64,000 nucleotides of DNA from Flavobacteriales bacterium (GCA_016718655.1 JADKCV010000031.1:6674-70673), one strand, 5' to 3'. Positions 1 through 8,697 are shown, counted from the stretch's first letter. Notes: a model not told the origin generated them from the sequence alone. Program-made: numbers and translations.

Positions 1-483
1 TTCATCAAGCAGAAACTGGACAATGCCAAGTGGTTCATCGATGCCATCAAGCAGCGGCAGAACACCCTGCTGATGACCATGGAGTGCATCATGGAGTACC
101 AACGCGAGTTCTTCCTCACCGGCGATGAGACCAAGCTGAAGCCGATGATCCTGAAGGACATCGCTGAGCGCGTCGGATTGGACATCAGCACCATCAGTCG
201 GGTGGCCAGCAGCAAATACGTCCAGACCAACTACGGGACCTTCCTGTTGAAGTTCTTCTTCAGCGAAAGCCTGAGCACCGATAGTGGCGAGGAGGTGAGC
301 ACACGTGAGGTGAAGAAGATCCTGAAGGATGCCATCGAGGCAGAGGACAAACACAAGCCCCTCACCGATGATGAGCTGACCGCACTGCTCAAGGAGAAGG
401 GCTACAACATCGCACGCCGCACCGTGGCCAAGTACCGTGAGCAGCTCAATCTGCCCGTGGCCCGTCTACGCAAGGAACTCTAG
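1..483 (+). CDS. rpoN: RNA polymerase sigma-54 factor, C-terminal part (5' end outside window)
   Basis: The reading frame is open from the first base, so the gene is cut by the left edge; 160 residues are visible. They cover the end of the core-binding region and the DNA-binding domain. A helix-turn-helix stretch (DIAERVGLDISTISRV) is followed by SSKYVQTNYGTF, and the RpoN box ARRTVAKYRE lies at 412-441, the signature of sigma-54 and its -24 promoter contact. Sigma-54 directs RNA polymerase to -24/-12 promoters and needs an AAA+ activator; none is visible here. The 3' end is normal, with the stop about 13 codons after the box. The next gene starts 9 bp downstream on the same strand. Confidence 0.97.
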   Translation, partial: FIKQKLDNAKWFIDAIKQRQNTLLMTMECIMEYQREFFLTGDETKLKPMILKDIAERVGLDISTISRVASSKYVQTNYGTFLLKFFFSESLSTDSGEEVSTREVKKILKDAIEAEDKHKPLTDDELTALLKEKGYNIARRTVAKYREQLNLPVARLRKEL

Positions 484-492
484 GTCCATCCC

Positions 493-1104
493 GTGCGCAC
501 CGCGGCCCGCTTCCTATCCGTAGTACTTCATCCGGTGTTCATGCCCACCTACATCGTGTGGGCCATGCTCACCGTGGACCCCGGACTCGCCTACTTCATC
601 CATCCGGACCGCCGCATGATCCCGTTGTTCATGCTGGCACTCATGTCCGCCGCGTTCCCCTTGGCCAGTATCCAACTCCTGGTCCGCGCCCGCGTGATCG
701 ATTCACTGGAACTCCACCGGCGTGAAGACCGCTTCCTCCCCTACGGGATCACGTTCATCTATTACGTCATCTCGTGGTACCTGATGTTCCGCACGCCCCT
801 CCACCCAGCGGTACCGGCCGTGATGGCGGGTGCCAGCGCAGCCTTGCTCTTCACCCTGATCATCACCCTGCAATGGAAGATCAGCGCACACATGGTGGGC
901 ATCGGTGGCATGGTGGGTGCCCTGGCCGCGATCAACAGTCTCCATGCGCTCGACCTGTTCCCCTTGCTTACTGCGATCATTGTGCTCGCCGGAATGTTGG
1001 GCACGGCACGTCTGCTTTCCAGTGATCATACCCAAGGCCAGGTGATCGCGGGTGCCGTGCTTGGCGCCGGGGTCACCTATGCGAGCGTGACCATGCTTGT
1101 CTGA
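493..1104 (+). CDS. Polytopic membrane protein, PAP2-like but without a recognisable catalytic set
   Basis: A protein of 203 residues with about six or seven hydrophobic segments (roughly residues 8-28, 43-65, 82-98, 104-127, 133-148, 152-172 and 182-203). The blocks WKISAHMVGIGG and DHTQGQVIAGAVLG recall the last two motifs of membrane phosphatases of the PAP2 superfamily, where a His follows a Ser-Arg and precedes a xQVxAGxxLG helix. I do not see the usual KxxxxxxRP motif, so enzyme activity is doubtful. It starts with GTG; the next in-frame ATG (541) would cut into the first membrane segment, so GTG is preferred. It follows rpoN by 9 bp and is probably co-transcribed with it. Confidence 0.7.
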   Translation: MRTAARFLSVVLHPVFMPTYIVWAMLTVDPGLAYFIHPDRRMIPLFMLALMSAAFPLASIQLLVRARVIDSLELHRREDRFLPYGITFIYYVISWYLMFRTPLHPAVPAVMAGASAALLFTLIITLQWKISAHMVGIGGMVGALAAINSLHALDLFPLLTAIIVLAGMLGTARLLSSDHTQGQVIAGAVLGAGVTYASVTMLV

Positions 1105-1140
1105 GCACGCGTGGGTATCGTGAAGATGATACCTTGTGAC

Positions 1141-2583
1141 ATGCTCCGACGTTCGCTTGAAGCACTGTTCGCCATCCTGCTGGCAACGGGCATCATCCAC
1201 GCTCAGGCTCCCTACGCGGTGCCCTCGGACCCCGCTGTAGCCGCCAAACTGGAGCACTGGAAAGACCTCAAGTTCGGCCTGCTGATGCATTGGGGCCCCT
1301 ATAGCCAATGGGGCGTGGTGGAGAGCTGGAGCATCTGCCCCGAGGATGAGGACTGGTGCCGCAGGAGGCCCGAGCACGGCGCCACCTACAACGAATATGT
1401 GAGGAACTACGAGGCGCTTCAGACCACCTTCAACCCCGTGAAGTTCGACCCGGCCAAATGGGCGCGCGCCGCGAAGGAGGCCGGTACGAAGTACATGGTC
1501 TTCACCACCAAGCACCACGACGGCTTCTGCATGTTCGACACGAGGACCACGGACTATCGGATCACTTCACCGAACACGCCGTTCAACGATGATCCACGCG
1601 CGAACGTGACCAAGGAGATCTTCGATGCGTTCCGTGCTGAAGGCCTATGGACCGGCGCCTACTTCAGCAAGCCCGACTGGCATAGCCCCGATTACTGGTG
1701 GCCCTACTTTCCAGCCAAGGATCGAAGTGTGAACTACCTGCCCACCAAACATCCTGAACGTTGGCAGCAGTTCAAGGACCATACGTACACGCAGATCGAA
1801 GAGTTGATGAGCGACTACGGCAAGGTCGACATCCTGTGGTTGGACGGCGGTTGGGTGCGCCCATTCAGCAGCATCGACACCCGCGTGAGCTGGCAGAAGG
1901 CCATCACCATCGAGCAGGACATCGACATGCCGCGCATCGCTGCGATGGCCCGCAAGAAGCAGCCGGGCTTGCTCGTAGTGGACCGAACGGTGGGCGGTGA
2001 GTACGAGAACTACATCACGCCGGAAGGGCACGTTCCAGAGGAGGATCCCGGCGTGCCGTGGGAGACCTGCATGCCCATGGGCACGAGCTGGAGCTGGGTG
2101 CCGAACGAGCAGTACAAGAGCACCGACGAGATCATCCGCACACTGGTGAGCGTGGTATCGCGCGGTGGAAGTCTGCTGCTGAACGTTGCGCCCGGACCGG
2201 ATGGGCAATTGGACTCAACGGCCTATGTGCGTTTGAAGGAAGTGGGCGAGTGGTTGAAGGTGAACGGGGAGGCGGTGTATGGGACACAGGCCAGTGCCCA
2301 ACCAGCATTGTCCGGCGTACTTGGGAGAACGCACACGAGGCGGGTCGGCGAACGTTGGACCACCTACATCTTCCTGGACCCGCGGGTGATCGGATCAGGC
2401 ACCGTCACTGTGCCGCTCTCCGATTCGGCCTATGGTGAAAGGGTCTCGTGCCTTGGGTCATTCGGCAAGGTGCGTTACGCTCGGACCCCTGAAGCGCTCA
2501 CGCTCCGGCTACCCGGCTCGGCCAAGAAGATCGACGTGCCTCCTCTGGTGGTGAAGGTGACGTACTTGCTGAGCGAGTTCTAG
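1141..2583 (+). CDS. Alpha-L-fucosidase, GH29, secreted
   Basis: Retaining exo-fucosidase that removes alpha-L-fucose from glycans. The ATG at 1141 is preferred over the upstream GTG (1111) because it gives a clean signal peptide (MLRRSLEALFAILLATGIIHA, cut before QAPYA). The mature protein has the GH29 barrel signatures: LLMHWGPYSQWG, FTTKHHDGFCMFDT, and YGKVDILWLDGGW, in which the Asp at codon 1843-1845 is the expected nucleophile. The C-terminal ~90 residues resemble the family's beta-sandwich domain. At 480 residues it is normal length. No T9SS sorting tail is visible, so the enzyme is probably periplasmic. A second, broken GH29 gene lies 0.7 kb downstream on the other strand. Confidence 0.93.
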   Translation: MLRRSLEALFAILLATGIIHAQAPYAVPSDPAVAAKLEHWKDLKFGLLMHWGPYSQWGVVESWSICPEDEDWCRRRPEHGATYNEYVRNYEALQTTFNPVKFDPAKWARAAKEAGTKYMVFTTKHHDGFCMFDTRTTDYRITSPNTPFNDDPRANVTKEIFDAFRAEGLWTGAYFSKPDWHSPDYWWPYFPAKDRSVNYLPTKHPERWQQFKDHTYTQIEELMSDYGKVDILWLDGGWVRPFSSIDTRVSWQKAITIEQDIDMPRIAAMARKKQPGLLVVDRTVGGEYENYITPEGHVPEEDPGVPWETCMPMGTSWSWVPNEQYKSTDEIIRTLVSVVSRGGSLLLNVAPGPDGQLDSTAYVRLKEVGEWLKVNGEAVYGTQASAQPALSGVLGRTHTRRVGERWTTYIFLDPRVIGSGTVTVPLSDSAYGERVSCLGSFGKVRYARTPEALTLRLPGSAKKIDVPPLVVKVTYLLSEF

Positions 2584-2692
2584 CGCCGCATGCTCCAGGC
2601 TAAGGATGTGCCTCGGGCGATGACCCTATGCTCCCTCAGGGTCTCCGCTTCGGGACCCTGGGGCCCGGCAGGCAAGGGTGCCCGGATACCTC

Positions 2693-2700
2693 TAACTTTG
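2693..2700 (+). promoter_or_regulatory. Candidate -7 promoter element TAACTTTG
   Basis: Exact match to the Bacteroidota -7 consensus TAnnTTTG, 18 bp before the ATG of the DUF433 gene. No convincing -33 TTTG is seen upstream. It gives the small two-gene module its own promoter, separate from the fucosidase. Confidence 0.55.
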
Positions 2701-2718
2701 GTTCAAAGACCGCCAGAC

Positions 2719-2943
2719 ATGACCTACCTGATGGACCGTATCACCGTTGACCCCGCCTTGTGCGGAGGTCGTCCGTGCATTCGTGGCATGCGGATCCGGG
2801 TGAGCGATGTATTGGATCTTCTTGCATCGGGCCTGGACCGGAAGGAACTGCTGGATGAAATGCCGGATCTGGAAGAAGCCGACATTGATGCCTCGCTGAA
2901 GTTCGCCAGTTCCCGCCTTGACCATCCGATCCTCGCCGCGTGA
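2719..2943 (+). CDS. DUF433 protein, probable antitoxin
   Basis: A 74-residue protein of the DUF433 family. The core ITVDPALCGGRPCIRGMRIRVSDVLDLLASG followed by a MPDLEEADIDASLKFA helix is characteristic; the fold is a winged-helix-like DNA-binding domain. DUF433 proteins are commonly encoded just upstream of PIN-like DUF5615 proteins and are read as antitoxins that also repress their operon. I start at ATG 2719, 18 bp after the promoter element; ATG 2731 is possible. The frame is open further upstream but that part has no family similarity. The stop overlaps the next start codon, which suggests translational coupling. Toxin neutralisation has not been shown for this pair. Confidence 0.85.
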   Translation: MTYLMDRITVDPALCGGRPCIRGMRIRVSDVLDLLASGLDRKELLDEMPDLEEADIDASLKFASSRLDHPILAA

Positions 2944-3275
2944 AGGTCTGGCTCGACGCGCAGCTATCACCCGTGCTGGCCAACTGGATGAGGTCCACCT
3001 TCCAGTTGACCGCTTTTCCGATGCGGGATCTTGGTATGCTGAAAGGTTCTGATGAGCACATCTTCATGCGAGCCAAGAAAGAGGCCGATATCGTGATCAC
3101 GAAGGACAAGGACTTCGTAGCGCTGCTGGAAAGGCTCGGTCCACCGCCGCAGGTTATCTGGATAACGATGGGCAACACGAGCAATGCCCGAATGAAGAGC
3201 GCTCTTCAGATGCGCTTTCCAGAGGCGTTGGATATGTTCGCGAAAGGCGAATCCTTGGTTGAGATCACTGGGTGA
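2940..3275 (+). CDS. DUF5615 PIN-like protein, probable toxin
   Basis: A 111-residue protein of the DUF5615 (PIN-like) family. It starts VWLDAQLSPVLANWM, with the conserved early Asp (D6), and has the TKDKDF motif at residues 54-59, where acidic residues would join a metal-binding PIN-type nuclease site. The GTG start lies inside the TGA stop of the DUF433 gene (4-bp overlap), the usual antitoxin-toxin arrangement. The family link to RNase-type toxins is inferred from fold and context, not direct evidence. The end is 11 bp from the convergent fucosidase pseudogene. Confidence 0.85.
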   Translation: MKVWLDAQLSPVLANWMRSTFQLTAFPMRDLGMLKGSDEHIFMRAKKEADIVITKDKDFVALLERLGPPPQVIWITMGNTSNARMKSALQMRFPEALDMFAKGESLVEITG

Positions 3276-3286
3276 GCGGAGTGGGC

Positions 3287-4641
3287 TCAATACCCCCCCT
3301 CCCCCCGGTACAACTTCACCTTCCCGTCCAACTTCACCTTCAGTACCGTCATCCACTGATCAGCGGCTTCCTCGGGCACATCGATGAAGACCAGCCCCGG
3401 CACCTTGCTCCAGCTGATCTTGCCCACCACGCGGTGTTCCAACACGGTGCCGGACCCAATTACTTCTACGGAGATGATCCTATTGTCGAGCCCTTTGACC
3501 TCCACGCTGCCGCTCATGCCATTGGCCAGGAAGAGGTAGAGCGTGGTGCTATCCTGCGAAAGCGTCGTGGGCCCGAAGAAGTGACCGTTGGGCAATCCGG
3601 CGCGCGTGCCGAAGATGGCTTCGCCGTGCTTCGCGTTCCACTGGCCGATCTCCTCCAAGCACTTGACCTGTCCCCGTGGAATGGTGCCGTCCTCCTTCGG
3701 CCCGATGCCCAGCAGCAGGTTGCCGCCATGGCCGATCACATCCGCGAAGATGTGGATGAGGTCGTGTGTGCTTTTGTAGTTGGTGTCCTGCGGCTGCCAG
3801 CCCCATTGATCGCCCAACGTCATACACACCTCCCACGCGGGAGTCTTCGGCGTTTCCACGGGGATGTTCTGCTCCGGCGTGGCGTAGTCGCCGTAGCCCT
3901 GCCAGCCTCCCGTTGATGATGGCCTTCGGGTTCTTTTCCAGGATCATCGCGCGCACCTTGGCGGCTTCCCATTCCTCCGCGCTGTGCTCCCAGTCGCCAT
4001 CGAACCACCAGAGGTCGGGGTTCAACTGCCTGGACAGCTCATCGATCGAGCCTTGTAGAACCGGCGGAAGTCCTGCCAACGGCTTTGCCACTTCCGTGAT
4101 CGTACCGGTCTTGCTGCCTTCGAGATGCGCAGGATAGTCGGAGTACGACCAGTCGATGAGTGAATAGTAGGCGCCGCATTTCAGCCCGCGCTCCCGAAGC
4201 GCTCCGAAGAGCGGCTGGATCAACTTCTGTTCCACCCGGTGGTTGTACACCGTGTTCAAGGCCACGAGCTGCGGCATATCGGGCATGGAATACCCGATAC
4301 CGGTCGGCCACATCGCAACACCATCATGGTGCTTGGTGGTGATCACTGCATACCTCGCACCGCTGCGCCTGGATCAGATCCGCCCAGGCAACGGGGTCGT
4401 AGTTCTTCGCCGTGAAGCCATCGCGCTGCTTCATGTAGTCAGCGTAAGGCATCTTCTTGTTGTAGAAGGCCCAGCTTTCGTCCACACCGTTCACACTGTA
4501 GATGCCCCAGTGGATGAAGATGCCCAGCTTGGCGTCCTGGAACCACTGCAGACGGTCAGCTGTGTCGTCCACGGCCGGAGGCTGCCCGTGCGCAAGTGCC
4601 ACTGCGCATACCAACAGCATCACGAGCAGCGATCGCTTCAT
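3287..4641 (-). pseudogene. Second GH29 alpha-L-fucosidase gene, interrupted by two frameshifts
   Basis: Three consecutive frames encode one GH29 protein. Frame 1 (from ATG 4641): signal peptide MKRSLLVMLLVCAVALAHG, then KLGIFIHWGIYSVNG. Near 4350 the frame changes and continues as YAVITTKHHDGVAMW through DLWWFDGDW, which holds the expected nucleophile Asp. Near 3905 it changes again, after IINGRL, and continues QGYGDYATPEQNIP to the C-terminus. Each junction is repaired by removing one base. The start overlaps the galE stop by 4 bp, so galE and this gene form a coupled pair. It differs clearly from the intact fucosidase at 1141-2583, so it is not a recent duplicate. True decay and sequencing error are both possible. 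Confidence 0.85.
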
Positions 4642-5654
4642 GCACCCAGCCGCTGCTGCCAGTTCCACGCATCGCGTAGCGCGTCCTTCAACCCGTAGGT
4701 ACAGGTCCAGCCCAGCACGTCGCGGCTCTTGCTGGTCTCGGCATACACACTCTCCACATCGCCCGGTCTGCGTGGGCCGATGCTATGGTGAACCTTCACG
4801 CCCGTGGCCTCCTCGAAACCATGCACCACCTCCAGGACCGTGTTCCCTTCTCCCGTACCCAGGTTGAAGACCTCGCACACCGATCCCACCTTACCAGCCA
4901 TCCAGTCCAAGGCCATCACATGTGCCCGCGCCAGGTCGACCACATGGATGTAGTCCCGCACACAACTACCGTCGCGCGTGGCGTAGTCCGCCCCATGTAC
5001 GATGAGTTGCTTGCGTATTCCCGCTGCGGTCTGCGTCACGAATGGAACCAGGTTGTTCGGCACGCCCAATGGAAGCTCGCCGATGTGGCCTGAAGGATGT
5101 GCTCCGATGGGATTGAAGTAGCGCAGCAGCACGGCTTGAAGCAAGGGATCGGCGTGGCACTGGTCACGTAACAACTGCTCACAGACCACCTTGGTGTATC
5201 CGTAAGGTGAATTGGCATTGCGGTCGGGGGATGATTCGGTCACCGGCAACTGCTCCGGTTGGCCATATACCGTACAACTGGAGGAGAATACCAGCCGCTT
5301 CACCCCATGTTCGGCCATCAGACCCAATAACACGGTCAACGAGCCGACGTTGTTGTGATAGTACTTCAACGGTTCCGACACACTCTCGCCCACCGCCTTG
5401 TATGCTGCGAAATGGATCACCCCATGCACCTGCCCCTCCTCTCGGAACACCCGGTCGAACGCCATGCGGTCGTTGCAATCCACCCGATGGAACCGTGGTG
5501 AGCGACCGGTGATCGCAGCAATGCCCTTCAGCACGCCCTCCTCGCTGTTTCGCAAGTCGTCCACGATGACCGGCTCGTACCCCGCCGCAAGCAGTTCCAC
5601 CACCGTGTGCGATCCAATGAACCCGGCTCCCCCGGTGACGATGACCTTCTTCAT
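4638..5654 (-). CDS. galE: UDP-glucose 4-epimerase
   Basis: A 338-residue short-chain dehydrogenase fold protein that interconverts UDP-glucose and UDP-galactose using bound NAD. The N-terminus has the Rossmann motif TGGAGFIGSH (GxxGxxG, residues 8-14). The active site includes the SSSCTVYG segment (about 124-131) and the YxxxK pair Y151/K155 in SPYGYTKVVCEQ. The RYFNPIGAHPSG and NNLVPFV segments are typical of GalE rather than other nucleotide-sugar epimerases. The length is normal. Its TGA overlaps the ATG of the broken fucosidase. It is divergent from the membrane glycosyltransferase-like gene. Confidence 0.95.
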   Translation of the reverse strand: MKKVIVTGGAGFIGSHTVVELLAAGYEPVIVDDLRNSEEGVLKGIAAITGRSPRFHRVDCNDRMAFDRVFREEGQVHGVIHFAAYKAVGESVSEPLKYYHNNVGSLTVLLGLMAEHGVKRLVFSSSCTVYGQPEQLPVTESSPDRNANSPYGYTKVVCEQLLRDQCHADPLLQAVLLRYFNPIGAHPSGHIGELPLGVPNNLVPFVTQTAAGIRKQLIVHGADYATRDGSCVRDYIHVVDLARAHVMALDWMAGKVGSVCEVFNLGTGEGNTVLEVVHGFEEATGVKVHHSIGPRRPGDVESVYAETSKSRDVLGWTCTYGLKDALRDAWNWQQRLGA

Positions 5655-5687
5655 GATGTGACAGGAACGCGCGTTGGCGTACCAGTG

Positions 5688-5695
5688 CGAAAGTA
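5688..5695 (-). promoter_or_regulatory. Candidate -7 element upstream of galE
   Basis: Reads TACTTTCG on the minus strand, one mismatch from TAnnTTTG, 33 bp before the galE ATG. No clear -33 element. Weak. Confidence 0.3.
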
Positions 5696-5816
5696 GCCGT
5701 TGGGGTCGAGGCGGAACTTCATCCTACGGATTCAACTGTTCCTTACCATCTTCACAGCCTCGAAAGAAGCAAACCGATCCCCTTCCTTGAGGTCGATCCA
5801 TCCACCCAGCGCGCTC

Positions 5817-7589
5817 ATGGCCATAGGCCTGGTAGTGCTGTTCACAGCCGTGTTGAGCATAGGGGGGTCTTGGCAAGGCGGGGATGGTCAAGGCTGGAAG
5901 GGCACCATCCGAAGCGATGCCAAAGGGTACTATGGATACCTGCAAGCGATCTTCCTCCGCCATGACCTGGGCCACGAACCGTTCCAATGGGAGTATGTGA
6001 AGCGCACGCCGAACGGCACGCTCAATAAGTACTTCGCTGGAACCGCTGTGACCATGGCCCCGTGGTTCGCGGTCGGTCACGCCTTGGCGCTCACAGACCC
6101 CGACGCTCCAAGGAACGGGCTGAGCGAATACGAGATGAAGGCCTTGTTCATCGGGGCATGGTGTTACTTGCTCCTGGGGTTGCTCGCCCTACGCGCACTG
6201 CTGATCGGGCTGGGTATCCGCGAAGGGGTGATCGCGTGGGTGGTGCTGGCCTTCGGCCTCGGATCCACCCTGCTCCAGATGGCCGGGTTCCAACCTGCTT
6301 GGTCGCATATCCACTCCTTCTGCGTCATTGCCATCTTCCTGTTACTGGTGCAGCGCATTGCCACCGGCGCTGATCTACGATGGTCCGTGGTGGCTGGCGC
6401 GCTCTTCGGTCTCATCGTGCTCATTCGTCCCGTCAATGGCCTGCTTCTCCTGGCCATCCCCGTGGTGGCCGGAAAGGACCTGACCGCCCTGCTGACCCGC
6501 CTACGTGTGCATCCCGGCACGGCCCTCGGAGCCATGCTCGCCTCGGCTTTGGTGATCGGCATCCAGCCACTGCTCTGGAAACTTCAGACCGGCAACTGGC
6601 TGGAATACGGCTATGGCGGAGAGGGTTTCTTGTGGGACCGCCCCGAGGTGTTCAAAGTCCTGTTCGGGTTCCGCCGCGGGCTTTTCCTGTGGACACCGGT
6701 ACTGCTGCTCTCCGGCATCGGCACCTTGCTCTTGTGGCGATGGGACCGCACTCGTGCAGCTTGGCTCTTGGTGTACTGGGTGTCCAACGTGTATGTCATC
6801 AGCAGCTGGTGGATCTGGTACTACGGAAGTGGATTCGGGGCCCGGGTCTTTGTGGACCATTATCCCGTACTGGCCATCCCCATGGCACTATTGCTCCAAC
6901 GCACCACCACACGCACATGGATCCTCGCCCGGCTATTCATCGTGGCCTGTATCGTGCTCCACCTCTTCCAACTCTGGCAGTACCACACCCACATCCTGCA
7001 TCATGAGTGTATGGACCGGGCCAAATACGTCTGGGCATTCGGACGGCATGCTCCCCAGGACCGCGGCCAACTGGGCGGGAACTATCAAGAAGCGCCCTAT
7101 CACCCCAACGGCATGGACGTGATCATCGAGGAGAGCTGCGACCTTGATAACCCATGCACCTATTGGGGCGGTGGACATCGGGTGGAAGACCCCAAAGCGT
7201 TCACTGGCAAGCATGTCTGTGTGTATGACGAGGATCATGAGTTCGGTATCACCTTCACCGTTCCACCTGGGATCATCCCACCGGATCGGGACCTGTTCTT
7301 GGAGGTGGGTTACCAGCGTTACGAAGCGGTGGCTGGCGAAAGCGGTCCAGCCTTGGGCATCACCGTGGTCCAAGCCGAAGCACGCGACCCGGCATACTAT
7401 GAACCGTTCCGGATCAACCCTCTTCCGGGCCAGAAGAACGACCATTGGCAACAGATCGAATACCGCATCCCCGTGCCTGCACTGGCAGATGATGAAACGC
7501 TGAAGTTCTACCTCTGGAACAAGGACCTTCAGGCGCGATTCCTGGTGGACGACGTGTTCATGCGCGTTAGTGCCGTAAGGCCCTATTGA
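5817..7589 (+). CDS. Polytopic membrane protein, probable GT-C type glycosyltransferase
   Basis: A 590-residue protein with 10 or more hydrophobic segments in its first ~400 residues and a soluble C-terminal part of about 190 residues. Just after the first membrane segment comes IRSDAKGYYGYLQAIFL; an acidic pair in the first periplasmic loop is typical of GT-C enzymes that use polyprenyl-phosphate sugars (GT39/GT83-like). The C-terminal segment (about 440-590) looks like a beta-rich carbohydrate-binding or jelly-roll domain. The frame is open back to a TTG at 5700, but ATG 5817 directly precedes the first membrane segment and is preferred. Donor and acceptor are unknown. Confidence 0.72.
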   Translation: MAIGLVVLFTAVLSIGGSWQGGDGQGWKGTIRSDAKGYYGYLQAIFLRHDLGHEPFQWEYVKRTPNGTLNKYFAGTAVTMAPWFAVGHALALTDPDAPRNGLSEYEMKALFIGAWCYLLLGLLALRALLIGLGIREGVIAWVVLAFGLGSTLLQMAGFQPAWSHIHSFCVIAIFLLLVQRIATGADLRWSVVAGALFGLIVLIRPVNGLLLLAIPVVAGKDLTALLTRLRVHPGTALGAMLASALVIGIQPLLWKLQTGNWLEYGYGGEGFLWDRPEVFKVLFGFRRGLFLWTPVLLLSGIGTLLLWRWDRTRAAWLLVYWVSNVYVISSWWIWYYGSGFGARVFVDHYPVLAIPMALLLQRTTTRTWILARLFIVACIVLHLFQLWQYHTHILHHECMDRAKYVWAFGRHAPQDRGQLGGNYQEAPYHPNGMDVIIEESCDLDNPCTYWGGGHRVEDPKAFTGKHVCVYDEDHEFGITFTVPPGIIPPDRDLFLEVGYQRYEAVAGESGPALGITVVQAEARDPAYYEPFRINPLPGQKNDHWQQIEYRIPVPALADDETLKFYLWNKDLQARFLVDDVFMRVSAVRPY

Positions 7590-7598
7590 GCGAACACG

Positions 7599-7674
7599 TG
7601 GTGGGCCCAGCAGGATTTGAACCTGCGACCAAGGGATTATGAGTCCCCTGCTCTGACCGCTGAGCTATGGGCCC
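7599..7674 (-). tRNA. tRNA with CAT anticodon, probably tRNA-Ile2 (lysidine-modified)
   Basis: Complete 76-base cloverleaf on the minus strand including an encoded CCA end. The acceptor stem GGGCCCA/TGGGCCC is perfect, the D-arm is GCTC-AGCGGTCA-GAGC, the anticodon loop is CTCATAA, and the T-arm GCAGG-TTCAAAT-CCTGC is intact. The CAT anticodon fits elongator Met or Ile2. The anticodon 3' side and variable region (ATCCCTTGGTCGC) closely resemble E. coli tRNA-Ile2 and not its elongator tRNA-Met, so I favour Ile2, in which TilS converts C34 to lysidine. G1:C72 pairs, so it is not an initiator. Confidence 0.95.
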
Positions 7675-7704
7675 GGTCGGGCGGCAAATGTAGGACCCAC
7701 CCGG

Positions 7705-7712
7705 TACCTTCG
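7705..7712 (+). promoter_or_regulatory. Candidate -7 element TACCTTCG
   Basis: One mismatch from TAnnTTTG and only 6 bp before the GTG of the HAD gene, so the transcript would be leaderless or nearly so. Confidence 0.4.
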
Positions 7713-7718
7713 CGCGCC

Positions 7719-8357
7719 GTGGAACAACACTACGACACCCTACTCCTCGATCTGGGCGGTGTGCTCATCGATGTGGATTACCATGCCTCTGCGCGCGCCT
7801 TCCAAGAGCTGGGCTTTTCCGACTTCGATTCGCTGTACAGCAAAGCCAAGCAGGACCACCTGTTCGATGGCTTCGAGACCGGGGATCTTAGCCCTGCCGA
7901 GTTCCGTGATCGCATACGCCAACTCTTCCGGCCGGACATCACCGATCCGCAGATCGATACCTGCTGGAACTCCATGCTCGGTTCCGTACCGCAAGAACGC
8001 ATCCACTTGGTGGAACGACTGAAGGAACGCTACCAGGTATTGCTGCTGAGCAACACCAACGCCATCCACGTGCCTGCGTTCGAGGCCATCATCGCTCGTG
8101 AGAACGGGGTCGCGCACTTCAAGGATCTGTTCCATGGTGCCTACTATAGCTGCGAGATCGGGTTACGCAAGCCGGATGCTGCGTCCTTTCTGCATGTGCT
8201 CGAGAAGCACGAGGCCGACCCTGCACGCACCCTCTTCATCGACGATAGCATCCAACACGTGCTTGGTGCGCGCGCCGCAGGGTTGCACGCCGAGCACTTG
8301 GAACTGGAGAAGGAGGATGTGATCGCACTCGTCGATCGGCTGAAGCTGCTCTCCTGA
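7719..8357 (+). CDS. HAD-superfamily (subfamily IA) phosphatase
   Basis: A 212-residue haloacid dehalogenase-like hydrolase. Motif I is LLLDLGGVLIDVDY: the nucleophile Asp is present and the usual second Asp is Gly, as in the YihX-like group of sugar-phosphate and nucleotide phosphatases. Motif II is VLLLSNTNA, the motif III Lys is in EIGLRKPDAASF, and motif IV is TLFIDDSIQHVLGARAAG. A helical cap domain lies at about residues 15-90. I start at GTG 7719 because upstream codons overlap the tRNA and have no family similarity. The substrate cannot be told from sequence. Its stop is 2 bp from the convergent TfoX-N gene. Confidence 0.88.
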   Translation: MEQHYDTLLLDLGGVLIDVDYHASARAFQELGFSDFDSLYSKAKQDHLFDGFETGDLSPAEFRDRIRQLFRPDITDPQIDTCWNSMLGSVPQERIHLVERLKERYQVLLLSNTNAIHVPAFEAIIARENGVAHFKDLFHGAYYSCEIGLRKPDAASFLHVLEKHEADPARTLFIDDSIQHVLGARAAGLHAEHLELEKEDVIALVDRLKLLS

Positions 8358-8359
8358 GA

Positions 8360-8695
8360 TCACTTCTTCACCGGCCTCTTCTTCGCCTTCGGCATGGGAA
8401 GTGCTTCGCTGATCCGCAACAGGATGACCGCCAACCTCCTTTCCCCGGTGATGATATCCTCTGGGACCAGGTAGTAGTCCTTCGATCCAGGGTAAGCCGG
8501 CGCACGCTCACAGCGGCCTTCAAGGTCAGCGCTTTCGGGCATGATCTTCACGAACAATCGATCATCGCAAATGAAGGCCACCGGCTTGCCATCCGCGTAC
8601 AGCGCGAACTCGCCGAACATGGCCTTCACCGTGAACCGCTCGGGGTGGCCGAACTGAGCGAGGATGAACGCTGCGGTCTCCTTCCGTGTTGCCAT
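8360..8695 (-). CDS. TfoX N-terminal domain protein
   Basis: A 111-residue protein made of a TfoX/Sxy N-terminal domain: FTVKAMFGEFALYADGKPVAFICDDRLFVK is the family core. It has no TfoX C-terminal domain and ends in a basic tail (PKAKKRPVKK). In gammaproteobacteria TfoX regulates competence, but stand-alone N-domain proteins are widespread and of unknown function, so no competence role is claimed. It starts 2 bp after the methylmalonyl-CoA epimerase stop and is probably co-transcribed with it. Confidence 0.85.
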   Translation of the reverse strand: MATRKETAAFILAQFGHPERFTVKAMFGEFALYADGKPVAFICDDRLFVKIMPESADLEGRCERAPAYPGSKDYYLVPEDIITGERRLAVILLRISEALPMPKAKKRPVKK

Positions 8696-8697
8696 GT

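Noticed and set aside
2590..2718. A longer N-terminus for the DUF433 protein
   Set aside because: The extension precedes the promoter element, is not similar to the family and has fucosidase-intergenic composition.
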